Of a stretch of 64,000 bases of DNA, positions 33,362 to 44,918 are shown one piece after another. Numbering within the stretch: the first letter of the stretch is position 1; the number at the start of each line of letters is the position of its first letter. This DNA comes from Sorghum bicolor (Eukaryota > Streptophyta > Magnoliopsida > Poales > Poaceae): NCBI RefSeq assembly GCF_000003195.3, contig NC_012876.2:45131276-45195275 (forward strand). The letters run 5' to 3'. A program made the translations under genes and the position numbers. The notes beneath the pieces are model-generated. The model did no database searches, was not told the DNA's origin, and worked only from the letters and a program-made list of their open reading frames with translations.

Positions 33362-34091
33362 TGTTGACACCGTTTTTGGACACGTATCTTTTGATGCGTA
33401 CCAGTGGTTAGTAAAGAATAGATCGGCAGATGAAGCAACGGTAACTAGTCTACAGGGAAGTTGCCGATGAAGGTGGTTGCCGATGAGGAGACAACTGAAT
33501 GTGACTAAGTCTAGAGGTGGTGACGTGTTCCTGCCGATGACCAGTATCAATGTTTGCTTATGGACACAATAGGAGGTCTGCTGATGGCTCTAAACAAAAG
33601 CGTGGAGATTGTCGATTGATCTGTGGCGGTGCCCCGGTCGGCTACAAGGGGGTAGTTTTATGTTTCCTTTAGTTATTAGAATTCGTTTTGTGTATGGATT
33701 CTGTTTAGTTTGGAATTCGAGTCCTAGTTGTGTCTGGTTGTAGCTCTTCAGACAGGGTATAAATGTAGACCCTAGGGCAATGTAAAAACAATCAATCTAT
33801 CAATCAATCAAACACCAGTTTTTACTCATATTCTAGCATCTACTTTTTCGACGACTTCGTCATATTTTCATTTTACTATGAGTTCTAAGGGATTCATCGA
33901 GACAAACTAGGCATGTTCTCAAGTTCTACGTGATCACCTCTTGGCCGTGACATCCGGGCGCATCGCTGTTGTCGGGACCAAAGTGGTCGAGTTACCACCT
34001 TTGTCGATTGTAAGGTCAAATCGGCTGGCACGCCTTAACATTTGAATCGGGTATTAGCCCTCTGTGTTTGCAGATCAGTTTTGCATCAACA
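33362..34091 (+). repeat. TAT-2 3' LTR
   Basis: 730 bp with perfect terminal inverted repeat TGTTGA...TCAACA. A TATAAAT box lies at 33758-33764. The next base (34092) is in the middle of the TAT-3 RNase H codons, so the LTR marks an insertion with GATAC as the probable right TSD. The left end of TAT-2 is outside the window. Confidence 0.88.
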
Positions 34092-34547
34092 GATACTCAG
34101 CTTGATTATTCGTTGACGTGGAAACAATTGGCAAAGAGAACTCATACTTCCTTTCCTGAGCGGAAATTAACACTATGCCGATTCCTGCCCCCCTGTCACA
34201 CGTGGATCCATCAAAGAAGAGCGTCCAAGGCACAATTTCCAAAGTCTCCACTACACCGCGATGTTGAGTCACAAAATCGGCCATAATCTGCTCTTTAACC
34301 GCTTTAGCCGATTCGGAACGTAGATCGAATTCCGACAGTGCCAAAATCCACTTACCGATTCTACCACTCATAATCGGCATGGACAGCAAATATCGGACCA
34401 CATCATCTTTGCATACAATAGTGCATTCGGCTGATAGCAAATAGTGCCTCAACTTAATGCTTGTAAAATATAGGCATAAACATAATTTTTCAATGGCCGA
34501 ATACCTGGTCTCCGCATCAACCAATCTTCTACTTAAATAGTAAATCA
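34092..34547 (-). pseudogene. TAT-3 pol: RNase H region
   Basis: Minus-strand Tat-type pol continuing from 42597 in the same frame once ATH-C and its TSD are removed. It contains YYLSRRLVDAETRY, the end of the first RNase H (MSGRIGKWILALSEFDL), and the start of the second RNase H (WTLFFDGSTCDRGAGIG). It breaks at NNQAEY where the TAT-2 LTR begins at 34091. Integrase is not in the window. No in-frame stop is seen in this segment. Confidence 0.9.
34543..34547. repeat. TSD of ATH-C, left copy (AATCA)
   Basis: AATCA here and at 42592-42596. Removing ATH-C with one copy joins the TAT-3 reading frame. Confidence 0.95.
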
Positions 34548-35887
34548 TGTTGACGGTCCTTAAGTACCAAATATAATCATCATATAAATAAAGAAAAGGA
34601 TCCAAATTCAAGCAACATCTAAACTTAGAGTTTTATCTAACAGAATTCTATGAGTTTTGGTGTTTGTCTATTTCTGTAGGGGGTTATCAGGAAATACGGA
34701 AGAAAGGCCCACACATCGGGTTTACATAGAGATATTAACGTGCCGCGCAATTTTCTATCATCTAGAAGACTCCAGAAGCCACGGGAACGAACGGGAGGCC
34801 GAGCAGGCTCGGGGGCAGGGCGCCCGCCCACCCCCCTTGGGTGCCTGCCCAGCTACAGAGTTAGATCAGGACTCTCTTTCGGGATGATGTTCCACCGACC
34901 TAAAGGATCAAGGATAACCGTTCAATCAATGTCGGTTTGATCCAACGGCCCAGGTTCACTTGAGGGGACTATAAAACCAGACCCCCTGGCCCCTGGAGGA
35001 GGCACCCCTTGATCATTATTCATTATTCATAGACAGAGAAAAAGCTAGGGTTTAGAGATGAGAGCTCTCCTCTCTTCAATAAACTAGAGTAGATCTAGAT
35101 AGTAGCGAGATGGAGAGCGAAGGAGGATTAGAGGAGAGGCTGGCCTGTCGGTTCTTCCTCCGGTTGTACTTCGTCATGATCAAGCTCTAATCAAGCTTGC
35201 TCATGGGATGACTCTGGTAATCTACTTCTAATTCATTATGCAACTACTAATCATGTATGTTATGGTTCACAACTCTTTTGAGTACTTCTAATCTATAGGA
35301 CCCTATAGGTTAGAGTTGTAGTATAGGTGTAAGCGTGGTGGTTAGACCTAGATTACTTGTGGATATCCCCTGTCTAGCTGGATCATGTGGTAGGCCGCGT
35401 AGGTGACAGTTACATTGGTCCTCTGTAGTCCACCTCTCGTTAGCAGGACGGGTAGGGTTTATCGGCCTATGGATAAGCATCCTTTGTGGTGTAATCTTAT
35501 CACGTGGTTTGTCCCAGACATAGACATACCCCTTTGAAGTAGAGAACTCATAGTTATCCTCTCTATTCTGCTACCATCGCCCATATACTAGAATTGCTCT
35601 ATTCTCTATTCTCATATTATCACCCATTGTTATCTTACCTTTAATATTGTTCTTATTTAATTCTATCATCTTTCCTATTTACACCTATCTATCTATCTTG
35701 GTTAAGTTAGAGCGTAGTTGGTTCTCCCGTTTCCCTGTGGATACGATAAAACCTTTAACCGGGTAAAAGCTTCAACGGTATCCGTGCGCTTGCGGATTAT
35801 CTGTGTGTGTATAAATACCATAGTACACTCTAGTTCCATGCTGGGGATGACAACCTAGTATTCAAGTGGTGTTAGCAAGTGTCAACA
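34548..35887 (+). repeat. ATH-C 5' LTR
   Basis: TGTTGACGG...GTCAACA, 1340 bp. Paired 12-mers at 34818-34829 and 34839-34850 (the second decayed to GGGTGCCTGCCC). TATAAAA at 34970-34976, 152 bp from the start of the pair. Confidence 0.95.
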
Positions 35888-35895
35888 AGCATTTT

Positions 35896-35913
35896 TGGCG
35901 CCGTTGCTAGGGA
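35896..35913 (+). other. ATH-C primer-binding site (tRNA-Asp type)
   Basis: TGGCGCCGTTGCTAGGGA, two mismatches from the ATH-B site, eight bases after the LTR. Confidence 0.88.
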
Positions 35914-36052
35914 AACGGTTGCTGAGTTGACTACGAATTAGCTTAATCATTTTCTAAAAAATAAAAAATATATATATATACTTTTTCCTTTTATCTTTTG
36001 CCTTATCTCTGCTATTCTTTCTTCTTATCTAATCCTTGATCTCTGGTCTATC

Positions 36053-37603
36053 ATGAATTCAAACATGTCTATCTATGAATTTCATAGACCTACGGGCACA
36101 CATCTCGAACCACCAAAATCTTCAAAGCCTATCATAGCATCTAGTTTTGAGATAGACCCCGAATACATAGAATTTGTTCAAAAACAACCTTTCTCAGGAG
36201 AAGGTGAGGAAAACCCATACACACACCTAAGAGAGTTTTATCGAGTCTGTGACCTCCTTCGCATTGAAGGCATGTCCGATGAAGCTCTTTTCATTCTCTT
36301 TAATAGGAAAAGCTAGACATTGGTATAAACTAAAAGTAGGGAGTGTTGATGGAGATTGGAAGGAGTTACATAATAGTTTTCTTTTAAAATATTTTCCAAT
36401 CTCTAAAGTGGTGGAACTTCGGCGTGAGATTATTTCTTTTAGACAACTAGAAGAAGAATCTCTTGGCAAATCATGGGACCGCTTTATTAACCTTACTCTC
36501 ACTGGCACAAACCTTTCTATTCCACAAGAAGTTCTTCTAATTCACTTTTTTGAGGGCCTTATTATGGAAAATAAGCAAACATTGAATACAGCCTCCGGAG
36601 GATCTTTCCACCACCTATCCGCTAGTGAAGCTTGGAATTTGATTGATTTAATGAGCGGAAAGTCTCCTAGCTTTTATATCCCTAAGAAAGAGAAAGAACC
36701 AGTACCTAGACAAGAAAAAGAAGTTTCGATAGCCAGATCACAACCACTTCAATCCCAGACTTTAGGTATCGATCCTAAACCATCAATACCCCAAAATTCT
36801 CCAAGGGAGGAAGGAATTCCGACCTTAAATATTTCAGATACTGATGGTTTAGACTTCTGGTTCCATAAGAAACCTTCAAGCAGGGATAATCCAAGTCCTT
36901 GCAATAATGTTTCTCTTAGAGAATGTCCTGGTTCCTATTATGAAGAAGTCAAGGATGAAATATCAAGTGAAGGAGAGCTAAACCATATAGAAGACTCTAT
37001 CTACCCCCCTTCCATGTTCACAAGTTCTAAATCTATCCTTGACCTTAGAGACACCTCTTATCCCTCTTCTTTTAAGTCTCATGATGATCCTAACATCCAT
37101 TAAGATGACCAAACTATAGGAGTCATGAAGACCATAAGGATGGCATGTCAAGTAATGGCATGGAAGGAGAGCTAAGCTATATAGAAGATTCTATGAGCTC
37201 CCCTTTCCTGATCACAAGTTCTAAATGGCTAGAATGTGTAGAATGGATGGATAAGGAAGAAGCCTTAATGGATTTTGACTTTGGCTCAATTTCAAATGGT
37301 GAGTTCTTGACTCCCTTTGAAGATGAGATTCATCCAACTACAGAAGAGGACATAGGTGAGACCAATCCAGGAGAAACTCCAAACATTCAGATTGGAGACG
37401 AAGATAACATTAATGAGCATGGAATTTATTTCATAGCCACTTCGTTTACTCCATGCTCATATGTAACATCTTCCCAATCTATTGGTCTCCCCAACATCAC
37501 CACATTTGAGATTTCCAACCCCCTCTTCTTTTCTATTTATAAAAACTTTAAAAGGGCGGTTGTCGATGCATATGTCTATAATAAATATTGCAGATCTCGT
37601 TGA
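36053..37603 (+). pseudogene. ATH-C gag
   Basis: Capsid-type protein of an Athila element. From ATG 36053 the frame encodes NPYTHLREFYRVCDLLRI, then shifts near 36285 (a small deletion in the conserved LFPFSL region). It continues in another frame with FSFSLIGKARHWY and EVLLIHFFEGL to TAA 37101-37103. A further frame at 37145-37603 holds a Glu/Asp-rich tail ending near IYKNFKRAVVDAYVYNKYC. The stretch around GELNHIEDS (near 36975) is repeated as GELSYIEDS (near 37165), a tandem duplication of about 190 bp. No zinc knuckle or protease is seen. Homologous to ATH-B gag. Confidence 0.85.
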
Positions 37604-40600
37604 GTTGATCTTGATATAGGTCAGCGTTGGAAGGGAAACCACTTTGCCGACATAAATTGATGGTTTCCCAAGGACAAGCTTAGTGTCCTAAAATAAGCAC
37701 TGATCAGATCGTAACATGAGCTTTTAATTATTTGCAACATTACCTTGCGTATTGAGCATATAAGGATAATTGTAAAAATATTCCTTCGGATATTCTTGTC
37801 ACTAACCTTTCCAGGATTGGAGCAAGAAGATCGGATGAACGACAAGCACAAGGTATGTCCAACCAATCATCATACAACATTCAATTACATCCAAACTTGA
37901 ATTTTGCAGAATTCAAGCTTGGGGGAGTAATTTACATAAAAATATCCTTTGCCATGTTGCTATGTTGGTTGTCCCTACCTTTGAGACATGCTCAATTTGT
38001 TAAATATCAATCACACTACTTCATCTCCACTTGAGTAGATCTCTATAATTGCTGTCATGCTACCTTTGTCTATTTACTAGCAAGTGTTGGTTTGGAAGTA
38101 CTCGCCATACTTCTATTGGCTCTTAAATTAAGCATGGTGCTTAGGTTAAATAGCCTTCCTTAATCTGATTAGACATGGAGTCTAGTTTGGTTACTAAACT
38201 AAAAACTGCTTGAGTAGATATTGGTATATTTTGTCGGACTAACCCCTGCAGGAAAACTTTCAATATCAACCTGGGAAGTCCTGAGATAAACTCACATTGG
38301 AGACAAAGAGAGAGACACATCAAGTTTAACAATTTACACAAGGAAGACGTAGCTCATAAGAGATGATCCATGGAGGGTGCTACAAACACAATGCACAACC
38401 GCTAAGAAAGGAAAGCTTCCACAAGGTGATACTACACCATCACTCTTCAAGTAAGGTAACACCTTAAGGTACTTGACTATCACTTTTATAAGCTTCTCCT
38501 TGGTTCTAGCATTCACATAAATAAAGAGACAAACATGTATGATTTACAACTCTAGGTTAACCAACCCCACTGATTCAGAATGTTTAGTCCCTTAATCTTT
38601 GATCCCCACACTCCTAGTCATATGAGCTAAAAAGTTGCACATTTAATCTTTGGGAAGATATAAAGAAAAAGACATATATATAGATAGATTATCTTTCCAT
38701 TAGGTGGAGCGATCTGATCCGGCAAATGTTTTAAATGCTACACTCATGAACTTATCATTCATCAACTTTGTCTTGCTCACCATGCTTAAGGTTAGAGAAG
38801 AACAAATACACTTTTGGTTCTGTTGGTGTTTTCCACCAACAGGGCCCATGCACTTGATCTCCGCCTTGTCTCTATGAGCAGGTACACTACGAGCACAAAT
38901 ACACTGAGCAGGATACTGCCGACGCCGCACTTCGAACTACTGGGCAAACGAAGAACATGGATGACACCGTATTAAGAGGTGCAAATGTCAAGGTCCACAC
39001 CTGAATCAAATGACGCACCTAAAGAATGAACACGGTGAGAAGTCTTGTTCAGAAGACTTAAAACAATGAACCCTCGCTGAAAGGTAAAATCGGTAGTTAT
39101 CCATATTTATCCTTTTTGCATTCCCTTTTCCCTTTAATTATTTACTTTCCTTAAATGGCTTGTTAGTTAATCATGCTATCTTGACAAGAAAATAAAAATG
39201 TTAGTAAGCCCCATATGAGTATGCTCGTGGCATAAAACCCATAAGTACATTCACTGTGGTGGCGTAAAAATAAATATATTTCTGTCCTATAGAAATGAAA
39301 GTATAAAAATAAATTTATGATCCTACCAAAGAGAGTAATATTTATTAGAGGAAGCTCAACATGATAAAGGCTAAGAGATTTTATGCTAACACTTAACCAG
39401 TTCCACAAGGCTTTGTTGTCTATTTGAGCTCCACAGAATTCAAGGATCAAAGAAGACTAGTAGACGGAGGACATTCTAATCGCTGTCACTGTGCTGCCGA
39501 CATTCAAATACACCTCCGCCACCTGCTAGCTACATCAGAAGAAATTACGTCAAAATCCAGCTTGGGGGAGAGCACCCCCATTTATCCAGCTAAGTATTTC
39601 TATCTATGTTTATAATTATACTTTGTTAAAATAATAAAAAGATGCATAATCATAAAACCCAAATAAAGATTTTATGGTTATATATATATCTTTTCTTAGT
39701 TTGCTAAATAAATAAATAAATAAAGTTTGCTATTCACCCTCATGATAAGCTCTCACATGGAAATGATGAATAGTTCCTCTGCCATGACTAGTTCTCAAAA
39801 GTGAAATCTCTCTCAAGTTTAGGTATGACTGTTATGAATTAAGATTTTCTCTAAAACATGAACTTGTGGGAAGAGTACTTGATCTAAAGTCTAAGTCGTT
39901 AACGGATATGATATGGGAAGGTTGAGCTGCTGTTTATCTGTTCCTAGAGATGCTAGAATTCTGGAGAATTTTATCTTTGCAAATCTTTAAAATGTTGCAT
40001 GATGAGTTCCTGTATGATGAGAGTTTAAAATCCTACCACAGCCATATATGCATGCTTATTAGACTATGAACCATACATTTACTTTTTACTGCTTATGAGC
40101 ATTGAGTATGGTCAAGCTATGTAGACCCTTAGAAGCTTGTCATGCGGTTAAAATCAAGATTCACTTGCACGTTCACTCATACATGCTGCTTCTACTCCGG
40201 AAGTACGCATCCACATATATCCACTCCACTCTATCTCCAGATTCACCCAAAATTATTCTACTCCTATCCAGGAGAGAATAGCCAAAAACATTATCCTATC
40301 CCTGTTATTCCCTGTGAAATAAATGCTCGAGATATTTTGGTTACTACCACTTGCTACATCATTCTAGGAGGGTGAGTGCTCTGAAAAAAAAAGAGAAAAA
40401 AAATACGAGGAAATAAAAAGGGGCAAGTGCCCGGAACCTCGAAAGAAAACAAAAAGTGAGACGAGAGGTAAAAATGGACAGGTGTCCGACAGTAGAATTA
40501 GGGGTACAAGATACCCACCTGAGAGAAAAAAAAAGAAAGAAAAGAAAACATAGAGCATCTCATTCCCCTCAAAAAGCTTCAAAGTGAAAGAAAGGTATGT

Positions 40601-41240
40601 ATCCCCTCAAAAGAGCAAAAGTAGAATTAGACTTTCACCATTGTTTTCACCATTATCACCATCATCACCATACACCATTCATTCGCCACACATGCACATC
40701 TTGATTTGACTTATTGACTTGTTTGTCTGGATCCATGGTTTGACTATGCAATAAATGTCTTGTAAGTATGTATTAGCTGTCTCCCACCTATGAGCTCCAG
40801 ATATCAAACCTTATTAGAGTAGGGTGAGAGAGAAGGCAATATCACTATGCCTTATACCACAAATACTACATACTTTGAGAGAAGGCGTATGTTATCACTG
40901 CCTTAGTAAGGATCCAAAAATACCACAAAAGAGAGACTAGAGAGAGTCATAGAAGGAATCTCTGAGTTTTATTTGAAAATCTGCAAAAACTCTAGAGCTA
41001 TAGTTGATCAAAGAACAAGAGACATGGTGCTTGACTTGACCGTTCTATCTTTTAACTGCTCAAGACACAAGTGACGGTTGCAAGCCCCATGGTGGAAGGT
41101 AATATAAGTAAGTTTAAATCTTAACAGTTTACCGTAACCTAGAGATGAGATTTTGTTTGAACGCATGTGTACCTTTAAGGCATAAAACCACTGTAGAAAC
41201 TCTTGAGTTCATCCTTGCTCAGGGACGAGCAAGAGGTAAG
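37604..41240 (+). other. ATH-C non-coding interior
   Basis: No pol domain in any frame. From about 39160 it aligns with ATH-D (60500 onward) up to the polypurine tract, including the hairpin cluster (40406-40516). CTTGGGGGAG occurs at 37918-37927 and 39561-39570, identical to the real polypurine tract at 41241-41250. Scattered short frames are not conserved in ATH-D. Confidence 0.8.
40406..40516 (+). other. Conserved hairpin cluster (ATH-C copy)
   Basis: CGAGG (40406-40410) pairs with CCTCG (40437-40441) around GGGC-AAGT-GCCC (40421-40432). GGAC-AGGT-GTCC follows at 40476-40487 and GGGTA-CAAGA-TACCC at 40502-40516. The reading frame through it differs from ATH-D by an indel, so coding constraint is unlikely. 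Confidence 0.7.
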
Positions 41241-41251
41241 CTTGGGGGAGT
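41241..41251 (+). other. ATH-C polypurine tract
   Basis: CTTGGGGGAGT directly before the 3' LTR start TGTTGATGG. Confidence 0.85.
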
Positions 41252-42591
41252 TGTTGATGGTCCTTAAGTACCAAATATAATCATCATATAAATAAAGAAA
41301 AGGATCCAAATACAAGCAACATCTAAACTTAGGGTTTTATCTCACAGAATTCTACGAGTTTTGGTGTTTGTCTATTTCTGTAGGGGGTTATCAGGAAATA
41401 CGGAAGAAAGGCCCACACGTCGGGTTTACATAGAGATATTAACGTGCCGCGCAATTTTCTATCATCTAGAAGACTCCAGAAGCCACGGGAACGAACGGGA
41501 GGCTGAGCGGGCTCGGGGGCAGGGCGCCCGCCCACCCCCCTGGGGCGTCCGCCCAGCTACAGAGTTGGATCAGGACTCTCTTTCGGCATGATGTTCCACC
41601 GACCTAAAGGATCAAGGATAACCGTTCAATCAATGTCGGTTTGATCCAACGGCCCAGGTTCACTTGAGGAGACTATAAAACCAGACCCCCTGGCCTCTAG
41701 AGGAGGCACCCCTTGATCATTATTCATTATTCATAGACAGAGCAAAAGCTAGGGTTTAGAGATGAGAGCTCTCCTCTCTTCTCTAAACTAGAGTAGATCT
41801 AGATAGTAGCGAGATGGAGAGCGAAGGAGGATTAGAGGAGAGGCCAGCCTGTCGGTTCTTCCTCCGGTTGTACTTCGTCATGATCAAGCTCTAATCAAGC
41901 TTGCTCATGGGATGACTCTGGTAATCTACTTCAAATTCATTATGCAATTACTAATCATGTATGTTCTGGTTCACAACTCTTTTGAGTACTTCTAATCTAT
42001 AGGACCCTATAGGTTAGAGTTGTAGTATAGGTGTAAGCGTGGTGCTTAGACCTAGATTACTTGTGGATATCCCCTGTCTAGCTGGATCGTGTGGTAGGCC
42101 GCGTAGGTGACAGTTACGTTGGTCCTCTGTAGTCCACCTCTCGTTAGCAGGACAGGTAGGGTTTATCGGTCTATAGATAAGCATCCTTTGTGGTGTAATC
42201 TTATTACGTGGTTTGTCCCAGACATAGACATACCCCTTTGAAGTAGAGAACCCATAGTTATCCTCTCTATTCTGCTACCATCGCCCATATACTAGAATTG
42301 CTCTATTCGCTATTCCCATATTATCACCCATTGTTATCTTACCTTTAATATTGTTCTTATTTAATTCTATCATCTTTCCTATTTACACCTATCTATCTAT
42401 CTTGGTTAAGTTAGAGCATAGTTGGTTATCCTGTTTCCCTGTGGATACGATAAAACCTTTAACCGGGTAAAAGCTTCAACGGTATCTGTGCTCTTGCGGA
42501 TTATCTGTGTGCGTATAAATACCATAGTACACTCTAGTGCCATGCTGGGGATGACAACCTAGTATTCAAGTGGTGTTAGCAAGTGTCAACA
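41252..42591 (+). repeat. ATH-C 3' LTR
   Basis: 1340 bp, same length as the 5' LTR with scattered substitutions. Paired 12-mers at 41522-41533 and 41543-41554; TATAAAA at 41674-41680. Confidence 0.95.
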
Positions 42592-42596
42592 AATCA

Positions 42597-43478
42597 CACG
42601 CTCCTTCCCTTCAAATTCTTGAACCAAAGCCGAGCCGATGACCATCCCATCGGTAGGCAAATATAATCTGAAGGGTTTTCCTTACTGAGGTGGAATTAAG
42701 ACTGGAGGATTTGCCAAATAATTCTTGATTTCATCCGAGGCCAATTGTTGTTCTTTTCCCCATATAAACTCTTGATCGGCTTTTAATTTAAGCAAAGGAC
42801 TGAAAGGAGGAATTTTACCAGACAAATTAGATATAAATCGCCTGATAAAATTTACTTTGCCGATCAAAGACTAGAGTTCAATTTTGTTCGTAGGGGGAAC
42901 TATCTTGTTCATAGCATCAATAGATCGTCTACTAATTTCAATTCCTCTCTGATGCACCATGAAACCAAGAAATTGTCCTGCCGATACACCAAATGCACAC
43001 TTATCAGGATTCATCTTTAAACCATGTTTCCTTGTACATTCCAACACCTTTCGTAGATCGGCAAGATGCTTTGTGAAATCTCCAGACTTAACCACCACAT
43101 CATCAATGTAAATCTCTACCAGCTTGCCGATGAACTCATGAAAGATAAAATTCATAGCTCTTTGATAGGTAGCACCAGCATTTTTCAAGCCAAAGGTCAT
43201 GACTATCCATTCAAACAACCCAACATGACCCGGCAATCTAAATGCAGTCTTTGGAATATCTTCTTTAGCCATGAATATCTGATTATACCCTGCATTGCCA
43301 TCCATGAAGCTTATGAGCCGATGTCTAGCCGCAGCATCAACTAGTAAATCGGCAACTGGCATCGAGTAACCATCCATCGGTGTAGCCTTGTTAAGATTTC
43401 TAAAATCAATGCAGACCCAAAGCTTCCCATTTTTCTTGTAAACTGGAACAACATTAGAAATCCACTTGGCATACCGAC
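42597..43478 (-). pseudogene. TAT-3 pol: reverse transcriptase
   Basis: Minus-strand RT of a Tat-lineage element, starting at the ATH-D boundary (43478). Motifs in order are WVCIDFRNLNKATPMDGY, MDGNAGYNQIFMA, FGLKNAGATYQRAMN and an intact YIDD (43099-43110). The connection follows (FIRRFISNLSGKI). Two in-frame stops: TAG 42871-42873 and TAA 42682-42684. It continues at 34547 after ATH-C. The N-terminal pol and gag would lie beyond the unseen right end of ATH-D. This is the oldest layer visible. Confidence 0.92.
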
Positions 43479-44918
43479 TGTTGACGGTCCTTAAGTTTCA
43501 AATTTAATTATCAAATAAACAAAGAAGAGGATCCAAATGAAATCAACATCTAGACTTAGGGTTTTATCTGATAGAATTCCACGAGTTTTGGTGTTTGTCC
43601 ATTTCTGCAGGGGGTTATCAGGAAATAAGGAAGAAAGGCCCACATGTCAGGATTACATAGAGATATTAACGTGCCGTGCAATTACCTTACATCTCGAAGA
43701 CTCCAGAAGCCACGGGAAGGAAGCGGAGGCCGAACGGGGCCAGGCACTGGGTGCCCGCCCAGTTGACCTGGGCGCCCGCCCCCTCCTGGAGTCCAAACAG
43801 GACTCTCTCTCGGGAAATATCTCCACCGACCTAAAGGATCAAGGATAACCGTTCAATCGATGTCGGTTTGATCCAACGGCCCATATTCACTTGAAGGGAC
43901 TATAAAACCAGACCCCCTGGCCCCTGGAGGAGAGAGCCTCTCAACCCTAATTCATTATTCTTCAAGGGAGAAGAAGACCCTGATCAAGATTAGGTCACCA
44001 CATCAATTAGATATCTAGATTAGCATAGCTACATAGGATTAGAACTAGAAGGAGTCAATCTTCGATTGGTTTCCGGATCTGTCATGAGGATTCTTGGTAA
44101 TTCTCTAATTGTGCTTCTAATTGTTCTTCTAATTCTCTTTGTTCTTCAATATTATGAATATGACTTTGTTGTACTTCAATATATTGCTTATGACTTTGCT
44201 CTACTTGCTTATATTCAAGATTATATTGTTCTTAGTTTATCATAGTTATATACTTGGCTTAGTTAGATTGGATCTATATACATGCTTAGGATCGTATAGC
44301 GTTTATCCATCGGATCCATGGGTAAATGATAGATATTGTGTAGGCGTGGTGCTTATACCGTATTTATCTGCGATTGTACCCAATATGCCAGATCGTGGGG
44401 TAGTTCGTGATAGTGACAACTTCATTGATTCTTATATAGTCCCCCTCTCGTGTATTGGGCTGGCAGAGCAATATTATTACATGGGAGTGATTGCTATGTT
44501 TCTCATTTACCTTGCTAATATCACTATGCATGGGCGTAGTCTTGTCTCGCAATGATTGCTAAGTATGCTTGCACTAACTATGATAATGCTAGACTGTATA
44601 GTTGAGAATAACTTAGGAAATATTTTTGTAGTTCGTTCTAATTCCGTGCTAATGACTTTCTAGAGTATCTAATTGAGGTGATTATCATATTTATTATGTG
44701 GCTAAGTTATGTTGATCAGATTAATTATCTTTGTCACTATTCATTACTTCATATATCTTTTATGTGACACTTACCCCTGTATGAAAGAATTAGATACAAT
44801 GTTCTCAATTATACATGCAATGATAAATACTCAATCTCATATTCTATTCTGTAATCAATATTGATGATTGCTAATCCCTTCCCAGTGGTAAAAATATAAA
44901 TAACGATACCTAGAATAC
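43479..44918 (+). repeat. ATH-D 5' LTR, first part
   Basis: Matches 62562-64000. Paired 12-mers at 43749-43760 and 43770-43781; TATAAAA at 43901-43907. TEK-2 is inserted after AATAC (44914-44918); the LTR resumes at 57403. Confidence 0.93.

Larger units (their letters stand above)
34548..42591 (+). mobile_element. ATH-C, gag-only Athila element
   Basis: 8.0 kb, two LTRs of exactly 1340 bp, tRNA-Asp-type primer site, polypurine tract and perfect AATCA TSD. Only gag is recognisable; the 3.6 kb after it lacks RT and integrase. It is therefore non-autonomous. It shares LTR modules and the 3' hairpin cluster with ATH-B and about 2 kb of 3' interior with ATH-D. Confidence 0.95.

Noticed and set aside
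33362..34091. TAT-2 LTR as a solo LTR or a 5' LTR
   Set aside because: A polypurine tract directly precedes it and TAT-3 codons, not a primer site, directly follow it, so it is the 3' LTR of a plus-strand element.
44139..44555. 138-codon hydrophobic frame in both ATH-D LTRs (also 63223-63639)
   Set aside because: LTRs are copies made at insertion, so the two are not independent evidence. It has no homologue in ATH-C LTRs, and AT-rich sequence readily gives hydrophobic frames.
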